A stretch of 28,811 bases of DNA from JALXDT01 sp964634755 (GTDB taxonomy: Bacteria; Acidobacteriota; Aminicenantia; JAMOAD01): the NCBI GenBank assembly GCA_964634755.1, contig CAZWJH010000023.1:1-28811 (forward strand). Direction: 5' to 3'. Of this stretch, positions 1 through 8,256 are shown one piece after another; the first letter of the stretch is position 1; every line of letters begins with the position of its first letter. Both the position numbers and the translations under genes were made by a program. The notes beneath the pieces were generated by a model that saw nothing but the letters and a program-made list of their open reading frames with translations, searched no databases and was not told the origin of the DNA.

Positions 1-850
1 CAAGCTCTATAGAAGGAAAGACCAATCTTTTTAATGAATCTCTCAGGAACTCATCAAGCAATTCCTTTCTCGGGTGTCTTTCATTATAAAAGAAATTATA
101 AGAGCCAACAACAGCCTCTTCTAAACTTACCTTAATAGAGGACTTTAAAACACCCTCTTTCTCCCCTCTTCTTATGGCAAGAATTCTATGAGAAGGAATC
201 TTTCTCACTGGTTCTTCGAACTCATAATACTGCTCATATTTACTCCTTTTACCTTTCCAATTCTTGGTAACATTAACACTCCAAACACCTTTTTCGAAAA
301 AGAGCTTTCTAATAAAACGCCTCAATTCCAAGTTTTCGGAAAAATTTTCAGCAATTATAAAGCCAGCTCCTTCAATAGCTTCTTCAACAGAAAAAACCTT
401 TCTTTTCTCTGAGACAAATTTCTTTGCTAAAATATTGATATCTTCGGTCTCACCAGGGTTGAGAATTAAAGCTGCAAAAGGCTCCAACCCTTTCTCTTTT
501 GCAATAGTTGCCTTTGTTCTCTTTTTAGGCTTAAACGGGAGATAAATATCCTCAAGTTCGTTTTTTGAATAAGTTGTTTTTATCTTATTTTTAAGCTCTG
601 CGGATAGCTTTCCCTGTGATTCAATAGTTTTTACAATAGTCTTTTTTCGTGAGTTTAATTCATTAATAAAATCAAAAAGCTCCTTTATTTCTTGAATTTC
701 AACTTCGTTCATACTCCCACTAACTTCTTTTCTATACCTGGCAATAAATGGAACAGTTATTTCTTCTTCAAGAAGACTTACGATATTTTTAATGTAAACT
801 TTACTTTTTCCAGTCTTTTCCGCTATAAAGTTAAGATCCTTAAGATTCAT
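1..850 (-). CDS. tex: Tex-family RNA-binding transcription accessory protein, 5' part (runs off window)
   Basis: The minus strand is open from an ATG at 850 to the window edge, giving about 283 N-terminal residues of a protein normally around 720-770 residues long. Recognisable Tex motifs occur in the usual order: VPFIARYRKE at residues 33-42, a KNELEDIYLPFKPKKRT stretch near 96-112, and SHRILAIRRGEKEGVL near 230. The catalytically degenerate RNase H-like (YqgF-type) core, the HhH repeats and the C-terminal S1 domain would lie outside the window. Tex is a conserved nucleic-acid-binding protein linked to transcription. The start has GGAGG at 855-859 only 4 bases from the ATG. Identification is by strong similarity to the E. 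coli YhgF/Tex N-terminus. Confidence 0.93.
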   Translation of the reverse strand, partial: MNLKDLNFIAEKTGKSKVYIKNIVSLLEEEITVPFIARYRKEVSGSMNEVEIQEIKELFDFINELNSRKKTIVKTIESQGKLSAELKNKIKTTYSKNELEDIYLPFKPKKRTKATIAKEKGLEPFAALILNPGETEDINILAKKFVSEKRKVFSVEEAIEGAGFIIAENFSENLELRRFIRKLFFEKGVWSVNVTKNWKGKRSKYEQYYEFEEPVRKIPSHRILAIRRGEKEGVLKSSIKVSLEEAVVGSYNFFYNERHPRKELLDEFLRDSLKRLVFPSIEL

Positions 851-854
851 AAAA

Positions 855-906
855 CCTCCACTTTCAAAGTGTGGAAGATTTTATCATACGGGGATAAAAA
901 TGAAAA
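855..906 (-). promoter_or_regulatory. possible tex promoter and leader palindrome
   Basis: Reading the minus strand, TTTTCA (906-901), a 17-base spacer and TAAAAT (883-878) precede tex; the -35 box is weak. A perfect 6+1+6 palindrome, CACTTTGAAAGTG on the minus strand (859-871), sits between the -10 box and the Shine-Dalgarno GGAGG, and touches the latter. It could be an operator or a small hairpin limiting ribosome access. Function is inferred only. Confidence 0.35.
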
Positions 907-916
907 AGGTAGAAAA

Positions 917-1825
917 TTAATTCTTTATTTTAAAAATCTTTCTCCCTCTAAAGCCACTGTTTAGATCCGTTACAATCGTATCCAAATGAACTTTTCCTTT
1001 TTTCTTTATAATAAGGGGGAATTTTACCACTATGTATTTCATTCTTAAAACTTCCTCTTTGTCTAATTCCAAACTTTTTTCTCTTATGAGCTTAGAAAAA
1101 GTCTTATCCTCAAAATAGAGCAAAAACTCAACCCTAATTTTAATTATCTCTCTCCCATTCTTTTCTTTTAAAAGTAAACTTTTCACAGGTATCTTAATTT
1201 CCACTTCTTTTTTATCAGAAAAATACTTTAATTTAAAATTAATAGGTTTTACAACAAATTTAACTTCACTTCCTCCCATTAATGTATATTTTGCCATCTC
1301 TATTGCATCTAAAAGATCAGAGTTATATGTAATCAATTCATAGCGTCCGCTCCCATCTTTATCTACAAACTGTAAAGCCAACCTATAATTTCCATAAAGC
1401 CAGATTTTAACTCCTTTATAATAGCCGGAAAGCATAGGATAGTCTCTCACATTATCGGGAGGACCTAAAAGGATATAAATTCTTCCTCTATCAGTGTTCC
1501 AACCGGGCATTCCTCCCTCTTTAAAATAACGGGAAGCATATTCAAACCTTCTCTCTATTTCTACTTTATACTCATTTATCTCTGTATAAGGATTGGGATC
1601 TCTTATTTCCCAAAACTCTTTAATAAATTCTTTTCTAGATTTTACATCAGGAAGATTTAAAAATACTTCCTCCTCTTGTTTAGTCATCAAAAGCCTTGCT
1701 TTTTTGTAAAAAGTCTCACTGTAGGGATCTAACCTGACATTCTTTGGAATGTAACAACCTGCTATAAAAAGCTCAAATCCTAGAAACCCAATTATTAAAA
1801 ATAAAACAGTATAATATCTTTTCAT
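917..1825 (-). CDS. GWxTD-domain lipoprotein
   Basis: A 302-residue protein starting at the ATG at 1825, which has AAGGAG at 1835-1840 with a 9-base spacer. A longer in-frame start at 1858 adds residues unlike a signal peptide and is rejected. The N-terminus is a lipoprotein signal: hydrophobic residues 5-22 and a lipobox FIAGC with Cys24. The GWxTD signature is literal (GWNTD, residues 108-112), followed by RGRIYILLGPPDNVRDYP, the usual family core. The C-terminal half is beta-rich and resembles nothing I can name. GWxTD proteins occur mainly in Acidobacteriota, Aminicenantes and FCB-type bacteria; their role is unknown but surface or envelope associated. The gene lies just behind a truncated secreted-protein gene and shares its promoter. 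Confidence 0.88.
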   Translation of the reverse strand: MKRYYTVLFLIIGFLGFELFIAGCYIPKNVRLDPYSETFYKKARLLMTKQEEEVFLNLPDVKSRKEFIKEFWEIRDPNPYTEINEYKVEIERRFEYASRYFKEGGMPGWNTDRGRIYILLGPPDNVRDYPMLSGYYKGVKIWLYGNYRLALQFVDKDGSGRYELITYNSDLLDAIEMAKYTLMGGSEVKFVVKPINFKLKYFSDKKEVEIKIPVKSLLLKEKNGREIIKIRVEFLLYFEDKTFSKLIREKSLELDKEEVLRMKYIVVKFPLIIKKKGKVHLDTIVTDLNSGFRGRKIFKIKN

Positions 1826-2042
1826 TTTTCCATTCTCCTTTTGATTCCGTCCCAACATTAAAGTCTACTGCTGTCTTTAACCTAAATGACCTAATAGCAA
1901 CACCTTCTAAAGGATTTCCGTTTTTATTATACACAAAACCTTTTAATTTCCCTTCCCCTGTATAATCACCTGATAAAGCAAATGATATCACCACGAATAA
2001 GGCCAAAGCTACTAAACCTATTTTTTTTAGCATTTTAAACAT
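1773..2042 (-). pseudogene. truncated secreted protein with carboxypeptidase-regulatory-like start
   Basis: An 89-codon frame begins at 2042; the ATG at 2033 is the better start, because AGGA lies 8 bases upstream. It has a clean signal peptide (MLKKIGLVALALFVVISFALS), then a domain start GKLKGFVYNKNGNPLEGV typical of carboxypeptidase-regulatory-like (Ig-fold) secreted proteins. The match continues to about SKGEWKNEK and stops. The remaining residues are out-of-frame reading of the GWxTD lipoprotein gene, which this frame overlaps by 53 bases. In related proteins as I remember them, a further beta segment and then a TPR region follow. I infer a deletion that joined this 5' remnant to the GWxTD gene. 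It may still be transcribed and translated, and its tail supplies the next gene's ribosome-binding site. Confidence 0.6.
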
Positions 2043-2065
2043 CCTAATTTACATCAGTAAAAAAA

Positions 2066-2094
2066 TTATACTATAAAAGAGAAGGCTTTGCAAA
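2066..2094 (-). promoter_or_regulatory. strong sigma70-type promoter for the remnant and GWxTD gene
   Basis: On the minus strand TTGCAA (2094-2089) is followed by a 17-base spacer and a perfect TATAAT (2071-2066). It lies only 15 bases past the stop of the symporter gene and about 24 bases upstream of the first start codon at 2042. It makes the two downstream genes a separate transcription unit. Confidence 0.7.
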
Positions 2095-2108
2095 AAAGAG
2101 AGTATCAA

Positions 2109-3674
2109 TTAATAAATTATAAACTTTTCAATCACAAAACATATAAAAATAATAAAAAGAAACCATCCCCATAAAAATAGAACGAACCTTTCATTAAAAA
2201 CAAATCTCACTTTTCTGTTTAATTTTTGCCTTGTTCCTTTAATAATAAAAATAATGAGAAAGGGGATAAAAAATCCTGTAAGATTCCACCAAAGCCATGA
2301 TACTTCAGGATGCCTTATCCATAAAAAGATATTTACCATTATAGCAAAGGCAAAACCCATTAAAGTTTCAAATTCTTTTGCTTTGGTAAAAATACCTATA
2401 AAAAAGAAAGCTGCAATAGGGCCATAAAAGGCTGATCCTATTTTATTTACAATCTCGACAACAGTTTCACTACTGTTAACTATCATAAGGGCAAACATAG
2501 AAGTGAAAACACCCCATAAAATGGTGATAAAACGAGAATAAAACACTTTTTTTCCATCTTTAATTCTTTCCAAAGACGGAAAAAGTTTTATTAAAAAATC
2601 CTCCCAAGTTGCTGCACTAAGAGAATTAATAGCTGAATCAAGGGAAGACATTGAAGCTGCGAAAATACCGGAAACAACTATACCCAAAACGCCAGCGGGT
2701 AAATATGTTTTAAAAAAGAGAGGCATTGCATAATCCGGCGAAAGGTTAGAAAGTTTAAATGCAAAAGAAGAATCTTTCTTTAAAAAAAGTAAAAACAAAA
2801 CACCCACTGCTGAATAGGTTAAAACCAAAGGAAATCTTAAAAAAGAATTAAAAACAAGGGCTTTTTTTGTTTCCATATCATTCTTTGTGCTTAAAAGTCT
2901 TTGAGCTTGACTTTGATCACATCCATAATAAGATATATAAAGAAAAAGTCCTCCAAAAAGCATAGGAAAGAATCCAAAATTTTCTCCATCTCCCAAACCG
3001 GTTTTAGTAAAATAAAATACTTTTAATCTATCAACCGATAAAGTGTGAACCCCAGAAAAATCCCAACTTAAAAGATTTAAAAGTACATAAATGGAAATTA
3101 TGGAAGAAATCCATAAGATTATCAGTTGAATAATATCAGAATATATGTCAGCCTTTATTCCACCTACAGAAGTGTATAAAAGGGAGACAAAAGCAGTCAA
3201 AATAATCGTAATTTTTATATCAAGATTTAATGCAACGGATGTAACATAAGAGGTCGCAAGGAGAGCCACTCCAGAAGCAAGAGACCTTGATATTAAAAAA
3301 ACAAAGCTTAAAAGAGACCTACTAAAAGATCCGAACCTTTGCTCTAAATACTCATAAATACTGATTTTTAATTTTTTTCTATAAACCGGAATAAGAACCA
3401 AAATTATTACAATCATAGCAAGAGGAACAGCAAACTCATATTGAAGCCATTTAAGCCCCCCTCCTCTTTTTATAGCTATAAAAGCTGGTACCCCCACCAA
3501 ACTAATTGCACTAACTTGGTTTGCTACAAGAGAGGAACCTACCTGCCAGTATTTCAGAGTTTTTCCTGCAATATAATAATCTTCCTGATTTTTCTGTTTT
3601 TTCCCTATTATATAACTTATTCCCACAACAACAGACAAATAAATAAAAATTACAATCCAATCATAGATTGTCAT
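2109..3674 (-). CDS. sodium:solute symporter (SSS family)
   Basis: A 521-residue, very hydrophobic protein with about 13 predicted membrane helices, the normal size and layout for the SSS/SLC5 family of Na+-coupled uptake carriers. Supporting motifs are GGIKADIYSDIIQ at residues 171-183, the DQSQAQRLLSTKN segment near 260, and the helix-8 region SGIFAASMSSLDSAIN, which carries the conserved Ser pair of the Na2 site. The substrate cannot be read from sequence; sugar, solute and sialate carriers all look like this. The ATG at 3674 overlaps the end of the upstream BatD-like gene by 14 bases, with an AGGGAAG Shine-Dalgarno inside that gene, so it is the last gene of the pgi operon. Family assignment is firm. 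Confidence 0.92.
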   Translation of the reverse strand: MTIYDWIVIFIYLSVVVGISYIIGKKQKNQEDYYIAGKTLKYWQVGSSLVANQVSAISLVGVPAFIAIKRGGGLKWLQYEFAVPLAMIVIILVLIPVYRKKLKISIYEYLEQRFGSFSRSLLSFVFLISRSLASGVALLATSYVTSVALNLDIKITIILTAFVSLLYTSVGGIKADIYSDIIQLIILWISSIISIYVLLNLLSWDFSGVHTLSVDRLKVFYFTKTGLGDGENFGFFPMLFGGLFLYISYYGCDQSQAQRLLSTKNDMETKKALVFNSFLRFPLVLTYSAVGVLFLLFLKKDSSFAFKLSNLSPDYAMPLFFKTYLPAGVLGIVVSGIFAASMSSLDSAINSLSAATWEDFLIKLFPSLERIKDGKKVFYSRFITILWGVFTSMFALMIVNSSETVVEIVNKIGSAFYGPIAAFFFIGIFTKAKEFETLMGFAFAIMVNIFLWIRHPEVSWLWWNLTGFFIPFLIIFIIKGTRQKLNRKVRFVFNERFVLFLWGWFLFIIFICFVIEKFIIY

Positions 3675-4587
3675 TCTTCCCTAAAAGGCTATTTCTAATT
3701 TCTTTATAATGTTTTAAAAGTTCTTCTGCAATCTCAAAGGCTTTCTTCACATCACCGGATGTAGGTGTATGTTTTGCGAATTTGACAAGATCTGAAAATT
3801 CAAAAAATGAAATAAGGTTGTTTTTTAAATTAGTATCTATCTCTTCTGTAAAATCTCTTCTAAATTCATAAGTCGTCTTATCTATATAATTCTTTTTATA
3901 ATAAATTGATAAGAACTTTCTTATAACATCCGTTATATCATAATAAAACTCCTTTATTAATCCTCTTCCTGTATAGTTTTCTCTCTTTATTCTTTCCAGT
4001 TCTTTCTCAAAAAACTCAATAGGATCTATTTCCTTTTCCCAGAGCTTTTGCTCTTCTTTTTTAATGTTCTTTTTCTTTAATCTTTTAACAATCACAATAA
4101 TAAGAATTATCAGGGACACTAATAACAGAACCATAAAAAGAAAAGGAAAAGGAGTCCACCCTGTTTCAAGCCCCTTTTGAGGAGGAATAATATCACTTAT
4201 TTTGTCCCCTTGGGAAATCATCTTTATTTTTATAGGTTTTCCTTTTATGATAATAGTATACTCCTTTCCTCTTTTATCTTTGACTTTTACTTTTATATCC
4301 GGAAGTTTTTTCAGATTTATAGAGAAAATCTGATATTCTCTTAAAATATTTATTTCCCTTTTTGAAATTTTATGATATTTATTCCGAATATAAACACCTT
4401 CTATTTTCTCATCTTCTATTGAAACAAGCCTTTCCCCCTCGGATAAATGCAAACAAACTTTTATTTTTATTAAATCTCCAATAATATAAGAATCTTTTTT
4501 ATTTATGATCCTATTACTTGTTAGTTCTCTTGCAAAGGAGATGGATAAAAAAGTAATAATAATCAAAAAATACAATCTTTTTTTCAT
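3661..4587 (-). CDS. BatD/DUF4381-like membrane protein
   Basis: A 308-residue protein with an N-terminal signal peptide (residues 1-19), a short beta-rich periplasmic domain (about 22-140), one transmembrane helix (about 147-167) followed by a Lys-rich stop, and a cytoplasmic helical domain. The latter contains IKEFYYDITDVIRKFLSIYY and YEFRRDF, which resemble the C-terminal region of BatD/DUF4381 proteins. It is much shorter than typical BatD (500-600 residues) and seems to keep a single Ig-like periplasmic domain. Its start overlaps the DUF58 stop by four bases (ATGA). Such proteins work with MoxR ATPases and VWA proteins in envelope stress or chaperone-like systems. Assignment rests on architecture and neighbour more than on motif identity. 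Confidence 0.68.
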   Translation of the reverse strand: MKKRLYFLIIITFLSISFARELTSNRIINKKDSYIIGDLIKIKVCLHLSEGERLVSIEDEKIEGVYIRNKYHKISKREINILREYQIFSINLKKLPDIKVKVKDKRGKEYTIIIKGKPIKIKMISQGDKISDIIPPQKGLETGWTPFPFLFMVLLLVSLIILIIVIVKRLKKKNIKKEEQKLWEKEIDPIEFFEKELERIKRENYTGRGLIKEFYYDITDVIRKFLSIYYKKNYIDKTTYEFRRDFTEEIDTNLKNNLISFFEFSDLVKFAKHTPTSGDVKKAFEIAEELLKHYKEIRNSLLGKNDNL

Positions 4588-5465
4588 CTGACCTTTCTCT
4601 TCTCTCTAATTTTAAAAAATTTCAGCAAAATAGGAAAATAATCTTCTCCCGTAAAGATTTCCATAAAATCTGCTTTTGACAATAAAAAGGATTTTCTTAC
4701 AGTATCAGAGTTTTTTTTCATCCTTCTTAAAAAACTTTCAAAAGAGCTTTTCCCCATATAAGCAATTTTACCTATTTCCATATCTTTTAAAGGTAAAACA
4801 CCTACAATCTCAGGGGTTGCTTCAAACTTGTCCACAATACGAATTCCTATAACATCATGCTTTTTTGAGAGAATTTTTAAACCTTTTTCAAATTTATCGT
4901 TCTCATCAAAAAGAAAATCCGAAATAATAAAAATAATAGTTTTTCTCTTTAAAAATGAATTTATCTCTTCCAATGTTTTTGAGAAGTTTGTCCCTCCATC
5001 TTTTGCTTTGTAAGAAAGAATCTGCCTAACAATATTTAGAGAATGTTTTTTACCTTTATTCAAAGATATGTATTTTTCTACTCCATTGGAAAATAAAATC
5101 AAGCCTGTTTTATCATTGTTTTTCAAAGCCGCAAAAGTAAGAATACCTGCAATTTCTCCTCCTATCTCTCTTTTAGACTCCTCTCCGGAAAAAAATGTTG
5201 AATAGGAAGCATCATAAACAATTAAAACATTCAACTCTCTCGTTTCTTGAAAAACCTTTATATAAGGATAATTTTGTCTTGCAGTAACTTTCCAATCAAT
5301 AAGCCTACTATCATCTCCAAATTGATAAGGCCTAACCTCAGAAAATTCTATACCCTGTCCTTTAAAAACAGAATGATATTCTCCACCAAAAATTTCATTT
5401 ACTAACTTAACCGTCTTTATCTCAATTTTCCTTACTTTACTAATTATCTCTCCGACTGTTTTCAT
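4584..5465 (-). CDS. DUF58 domain protein (VWA-like)
   Basis: I place the start at the ATG at 5465 (293 residues), 4 bases after the upstream stop, because family members begin close to this point. A longer frame to 5546 runs back through the upstream gene. The DUF58 core is clear: FSEVRPYQFGDD at residues 41-52 and IDWKVTAR at 56-63. A von Willebrand-like fold follows with an intact MIDAS motif DASYS (Asp85, Ser87, Ser89), and SDF later. DUF58 proteins are usually encoded beside a MoxR-type AAA+ ATPase and are thought to act with it as a metal-dependent adaptor. Here no MoxR gene is adjacent; the upstream gene is SelB-like. Family assignment is firm, function in this operon is inferred. Confidence 0.9.
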   Translation of the reverse strand: MKTVGEIISKVRKIEIKTVKLVNEIFGGEYHSVFKGQGIEFSEVRPYQFGDDSRLIDWKVTARQNYPYIKVFQETRELNVLIVYDASYSTFFSGEESKREIGGEIAGILTFAALKNNDKTGLILFSNGVEKYISLNKGKKHSLNIVRQILSYKAKDGGTNFSKTLEEINSFLKRKTIIFIISDFLFDENDKFEKGLKILSKKHDVIGIRIVDKFEATPEIVGVLPLKDMEIGKIAYMGKSSFESFLRRMKKNSDTVRKSFLLSKADFMEIFTGEDYFPILLKFFKIREKRKVR

Positions 5466-5469
5466 TTTA

Positions 5470-6528
5470 TTACACAAGGATTTCTCTTTGATCTCCAACT
5501 CTTCGTGTAATTTCAAGATAATCCAAAAGTTCAAGGATAGGAACACTGTATTTTCTGCTCAACCCTGTAATCTCCTTAAAATCCTTGATTTTAAACTTCG
5601 GTTTGTGAACCTTCATTTTTCTTAATTCCCTTATTAAATATTGAAGATACTCATCATTGAGAAAAAAGCCACCTTTAACAGGTAAAATCTTTTTCTTTTC
5701 TATTAAAATATCAAGATATTTTTTTAAAAGCACTTTATCTATCCCCAATTCCTTTGAAAGACTATCTTCATCCATTGGGTTAAACTTTTCTTTTGAATAA
5801 ATTTCTTCAAGTTCTCTCAGAATTTCTTCCTCTCTCTCTGTTAAAATATCCCCGCGACGTGTAAATACTCTGTCGGAATAAAACTCTATTTTCCCATCTT
5901 TTTCAAGTTTTTTTAATATGAATTTAAACAACCTGAAACTTTTTATCTGACTTTTCTTTTTTACCTCGGATATCTTAATTCCGAATCTTATTCCATTTTT
6001 TACCTCTCTCCTACTTATCACTTGCAATACCTTATTGTATAAAGATTCAAGAAAATCTCTTCTGATAAAAGAATAATTTTTTAAAGAGAGTAAAAGAATA
6101 TCAGAGGAAAATTCATATTCCTTAATAATAAAATCCAATTTCTTTTTATTAAAATTAAGTAAAAGAAAATCTCCACCAATACCCCTTTTCCCGGAATATT
6201 TTATAAGAAAACTCAATCGTGCTTCTGTTGAAAAACTTTCCAATTCACCTATTTTTTCCAATATATTCTCTTTTAAATTAGAAAATTCATCAGTAAAAAT
6301 AAAAACGATTCTCCCTTTACCTTCTTTTTTTCCTTTTTTGTTAAAGATAGTTATTTTCCCCGTCTTTAGTTTTATTTTTTTCTTCGTTGATAGAGCCGAG
6401 AAAATAAAATAATTATTATTATCTTTTATTTTTTTTAACTTACCCGAGACCTTTTCTTTTTTTTGTTTTAATAAAAATCTCCCATTATGCAAAAAAGAAG
6501 CTTCATCAATTTTAATTATAAGCTCCAT
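5470..6528 (-). CDS. GTPase-less SelB-like protein (SelB C-terminal winged helices)
   Basis: A 352-residue protein whose end is strikingly like the last winged-helix domain of the selenocysteine elongation factor SelB: FKEITGLSRKYSVPILELLD (317-336) then TRRVGDQR (341-348). Upstream, residues about 145-300 look like the preceding winged helices (NGIRFGI at 179-185). Residues 106-126 (SFLIKYSGKRGIGGDFLLL) resemble the end of SelB barrel domain III, normally a RSYSPxxTIGGG-type motif. No GTP-binding motifs (P-loop, DxxG, NKxD) exist, and the gene upstream is pgi, so the GTPase half is absent rather than split. In SelB the C-terminal domain binds the SECIS RNA hairpin; an RNA- or DNA-binding role is therefore likely, but the true function is unknown. 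It sits 15 bases after pgi. Confidence 0.8.
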   Translation of the reverse strand: MELIIKIDEASFLHNGRFLLKQKKEKVSGKLKKIKDNNNYFIFSALSTKKKIKLKTGKITIFNKKGKKEGKGRIVFIFTDEFSNLKENILEKIGELESFSTEARLSFLIKYSGKRGIGGDFLLLNFNKKKLDFIIKEYEFSSDILLLSLKNYSFIRRDFLESLYNKVLQVISRREVKNGIRFGIKISEVKKKSQIKSFRLFKFILKKLEKDGKIEFYSDRVFTRRGDILTEREEEILRELEEIYSKEKFNPMDEDSLSKELGIDKVLLKKYLDILIEKKKILPVKGGFFLNDEYLQYLIRELRKMKVHKPKFKIKDFKEITGLSRKYSVPILELLDYLEITRRVGDQREILV

Positions 6529-6543
6529 TTGACTCTTCTCTTT

Positions 6544-7902
6544 TTACTTTTTTACTTTGGTAAAAATATCCCTTACTGCTGAGAGATCAAAACCTTTTCT
6601 GCCTAAAAAGGCATAGGTTAACTTTTTCCCCAATTCAACTCCGGGCTGATTGTAAGTGTCAAGGTTGAGGATCTCTCCGGCAATAGCTGTCTGCATTTCC
6701 ATCATAATAAAAAACTCCCCTATACTTTCGGGAGAAATTTCCTCAAAAGTATAGGTAAAACTTGGTTTTCCATTTTTCGCAAGTGCAAGCTCTGTTCCTT
6801 TCTTTTCAGAGTCAATAAGCTCTGAGATTTTATGTCCTCTCAAATAAGAGGTTGAAGAATACCCTTCCAAGATTTCGGGAATCTTCATATCCTTTCTTTT
6901 ATTTTTTACTTCAAGGAATCCAAATATTTTATCATGGGGTCCTTCCATATAAAGTTGGACTTGAGAATGTTGATCCACAGCACCAAGTGCTTTAACAGGG
7001 GTTTGTCCCCATCTTATTTCTTTCCCACTTTTATCATATCTTTTCCCCAAGCTCTCTGCCCATAACTGCCTAAACCAATCAGCAAGAAGATAGAGTTTTG
7101 AAGAATAGGGAAACATTACATATATATTTCTTCCCCTTTCAAAATATTCCAAAAGTATAACAGCAACAAGAGCTGCGGGATTTCCAAAAATATCTTTATT
7201 TTTAATCTTATTTAATACAGCTTCTGCCCCTTCAAGAATTTTTCTTGAGGAAATACCGGTAAGTTCTGCAGGCAATAAGCCAACAGAGGTTAATACGGAA
7301 AACCTCCCTCCTACATTTTGAGGTATAGCAAAAGTTATGTATCCCTCTTTTTTTGCTATTTTCAAAAGGTCTCCTTTTTCAGGATCAGTAATAACTATAA
7401 TTCTTTCCGAAGCTTTTTCCTTCAATTTTTCGTCAAAAGCATCTTTTAAAATCATAAATTGTGAGATTGTCTCAGCAGTTGAGCCGGATTTTGTTATAAC
7501 AACAGCTATTGATTTTTCAATTTCGACCTTTTCAAAAAACTCTGAGATTGTTTCAGGGTCCACATTTTCGAGAAAAAGCACTCTTGGCTTTTCAAAGATA
7601 TTGTTATAATAAGGTAAAAGAGCTTGGGATATTGCTTGAATTCCCAAGGAAGAGCCACCAATTCCCACTATTATAATGTTCTCGTAGGAAAAAGATAAAC
7701 TCTTCACAAAAGATTCTATCTCCTTAACCAATGAAAAATCAGAAGGCAAATTCAAGAAGGAAAGTTTACCTTTCTCATGATCCTCAATAATAGCATCTAT
7801 TGCTTTTGAAACATTATCTTCATATTTTTTAATGTCAGATCTATCAAGACCGTTCTCTCCTATCACATCCTTTAAAACATAAGTGTAATCCACTGAAATC
7901 AT
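6544..7902 (-). CDS. pgi: glucose-6-phosphate isomerase
   Basis: A 452-residue enzyme, typical of the shorter bacterial form (about 450 residues). It interconverts glucose 6-phosphate and fructose 6-phosphate in glycolysis and gluconeogenesis. Visible motifs are GIGGSSLG (80-87), the phosphate-binding ITKSGSTAET loop, NVGGRFSVLT, the QLWAESLGK segment carrying the catalytic Glu, GAVDQHSQVQ with the catalytic His, and GKKLTYAFLGRKG near the end with the conserved Lys region. The start at 7902 has a full AGGAGG (7907-7912), although only 4 bases away, and a promoter just upstream. It is the first gene of a minus-strand operon that continues into the SelB-like, DUF58, BatD-like and symporter genes. 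Confidence 0.97.
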   Translation of the reverse strand: MISVDYTYVLKDVIGENGLDRSDIKKYEDNVSKAIDAIIEDHEKGKLSFLNLPSDFSLVKEIESFVKSLSFSYENIIIVGIGGSSLGIQAISQALLPYYNNIFEKPRVLFLENVDPETISEFFEKVEIEKSIAVVITKSGSTAETISQFMILKDAFDEKLKEKASERIIVITDPEKGDLLKIAKKEGYITFAIPQNVGGRFSVLTSVGLLPAELTGISSRKILEGAEAVLNKIKNKDIFGNPAALVAVILLEYFERGRNIYVMFPYSSKLYLLADWFRQLWAESLGKRYDKSGKEIRWGQTPVKALGAVDQHSQVQLYMEGPHDKIFGFLEVKNKRKDMKIPEILEGYSSTSYLRGHKISELIDSEKKGTELALAKNGKPSFTYTFEEISPESIGEFFIMMEMQTAIAGEILNLDTYNQPGVELGKKLTYAFLGRKGFDLSAVRDIFTKVKK

Positions 7903-7922
7903 TTTTCCTCCTTTTACCCCCT

Positions 7923-7951
7923 ATTTTAACAACAAAACCTTTTCTCTTCAA
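7923..7951 (-). promoter_or_regulatory. pgi operon promoter
   Basis: On the minus strand TTGAAG (7951-7946), a 17-base spacer and TAAAAT (7928-7923) lie 20 bases before the pgi start. This predicts a very short leader that consists almost only of the AGGAGG ribosome-binding site. Confidence 0.6.
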
Positions 7952-8227
7952 ATAATAGTTAAGTATTTGGGCAATTTTTATAAAGATTTTTTAGTAAAGC
8001 CCGTATTTATTAAAAAATTCAGAATATTTTATGAGAGTTTCTCTTGGCTTCCTCTATAATATCGCTTCATGAAGTTTATTGAGCGTACTAATCAATTTCT
8101 TATGCTGAGCATCGATTTCCATAATATTAACACTTATTTTGTTACTCCATTACATCAATTCATAAATCTCAATACTAATAGAAAACAATCTTACTATTTA
8201 TCAACTCTTACAAACCTAAAATTAAGG
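7952..8227. other. divergent intergenic region without a convincing gene
   Basis: This gap separates the minus-strand and plus-strand arms. Its base composition lacks the purine bias of coding strands here. It holds two short palindromes, CTTCATGAAG (8065-8074) and ATGCTGAGCAT (8102-8112). A 69-codon plus-strand frame (8069-8278) lacks a ribosome-binding site and resembles nothing known. I see no tRNA, known riboswitch or DnaA-box cluster. Confidence 0.5.
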
Positions 8228-8256
8228 TTGCTAAATTTTACCATTCGTAGTAGTAT
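8228..8256 (+). promoter_or_regulatory. candidate promoter for the phosphatase-superfamily gene
   Basis: TTGCTA (8228-8233), a 17-base spacer and TAGTAT (8251-8256) lie 18 bases before the ATG at 8275. Each box matches consensus at four of six positions, so this is a modest candidate, but the spacing and place are right. Confidence 0.35.

Noticed and set aside
188..964. Plus-strand frames opposite tex and in its leader
   Set aside because: The minus strand encodes a clear Tex N-terminus over this span; the plus-strand frames have no ribosome sites or family resemblance.
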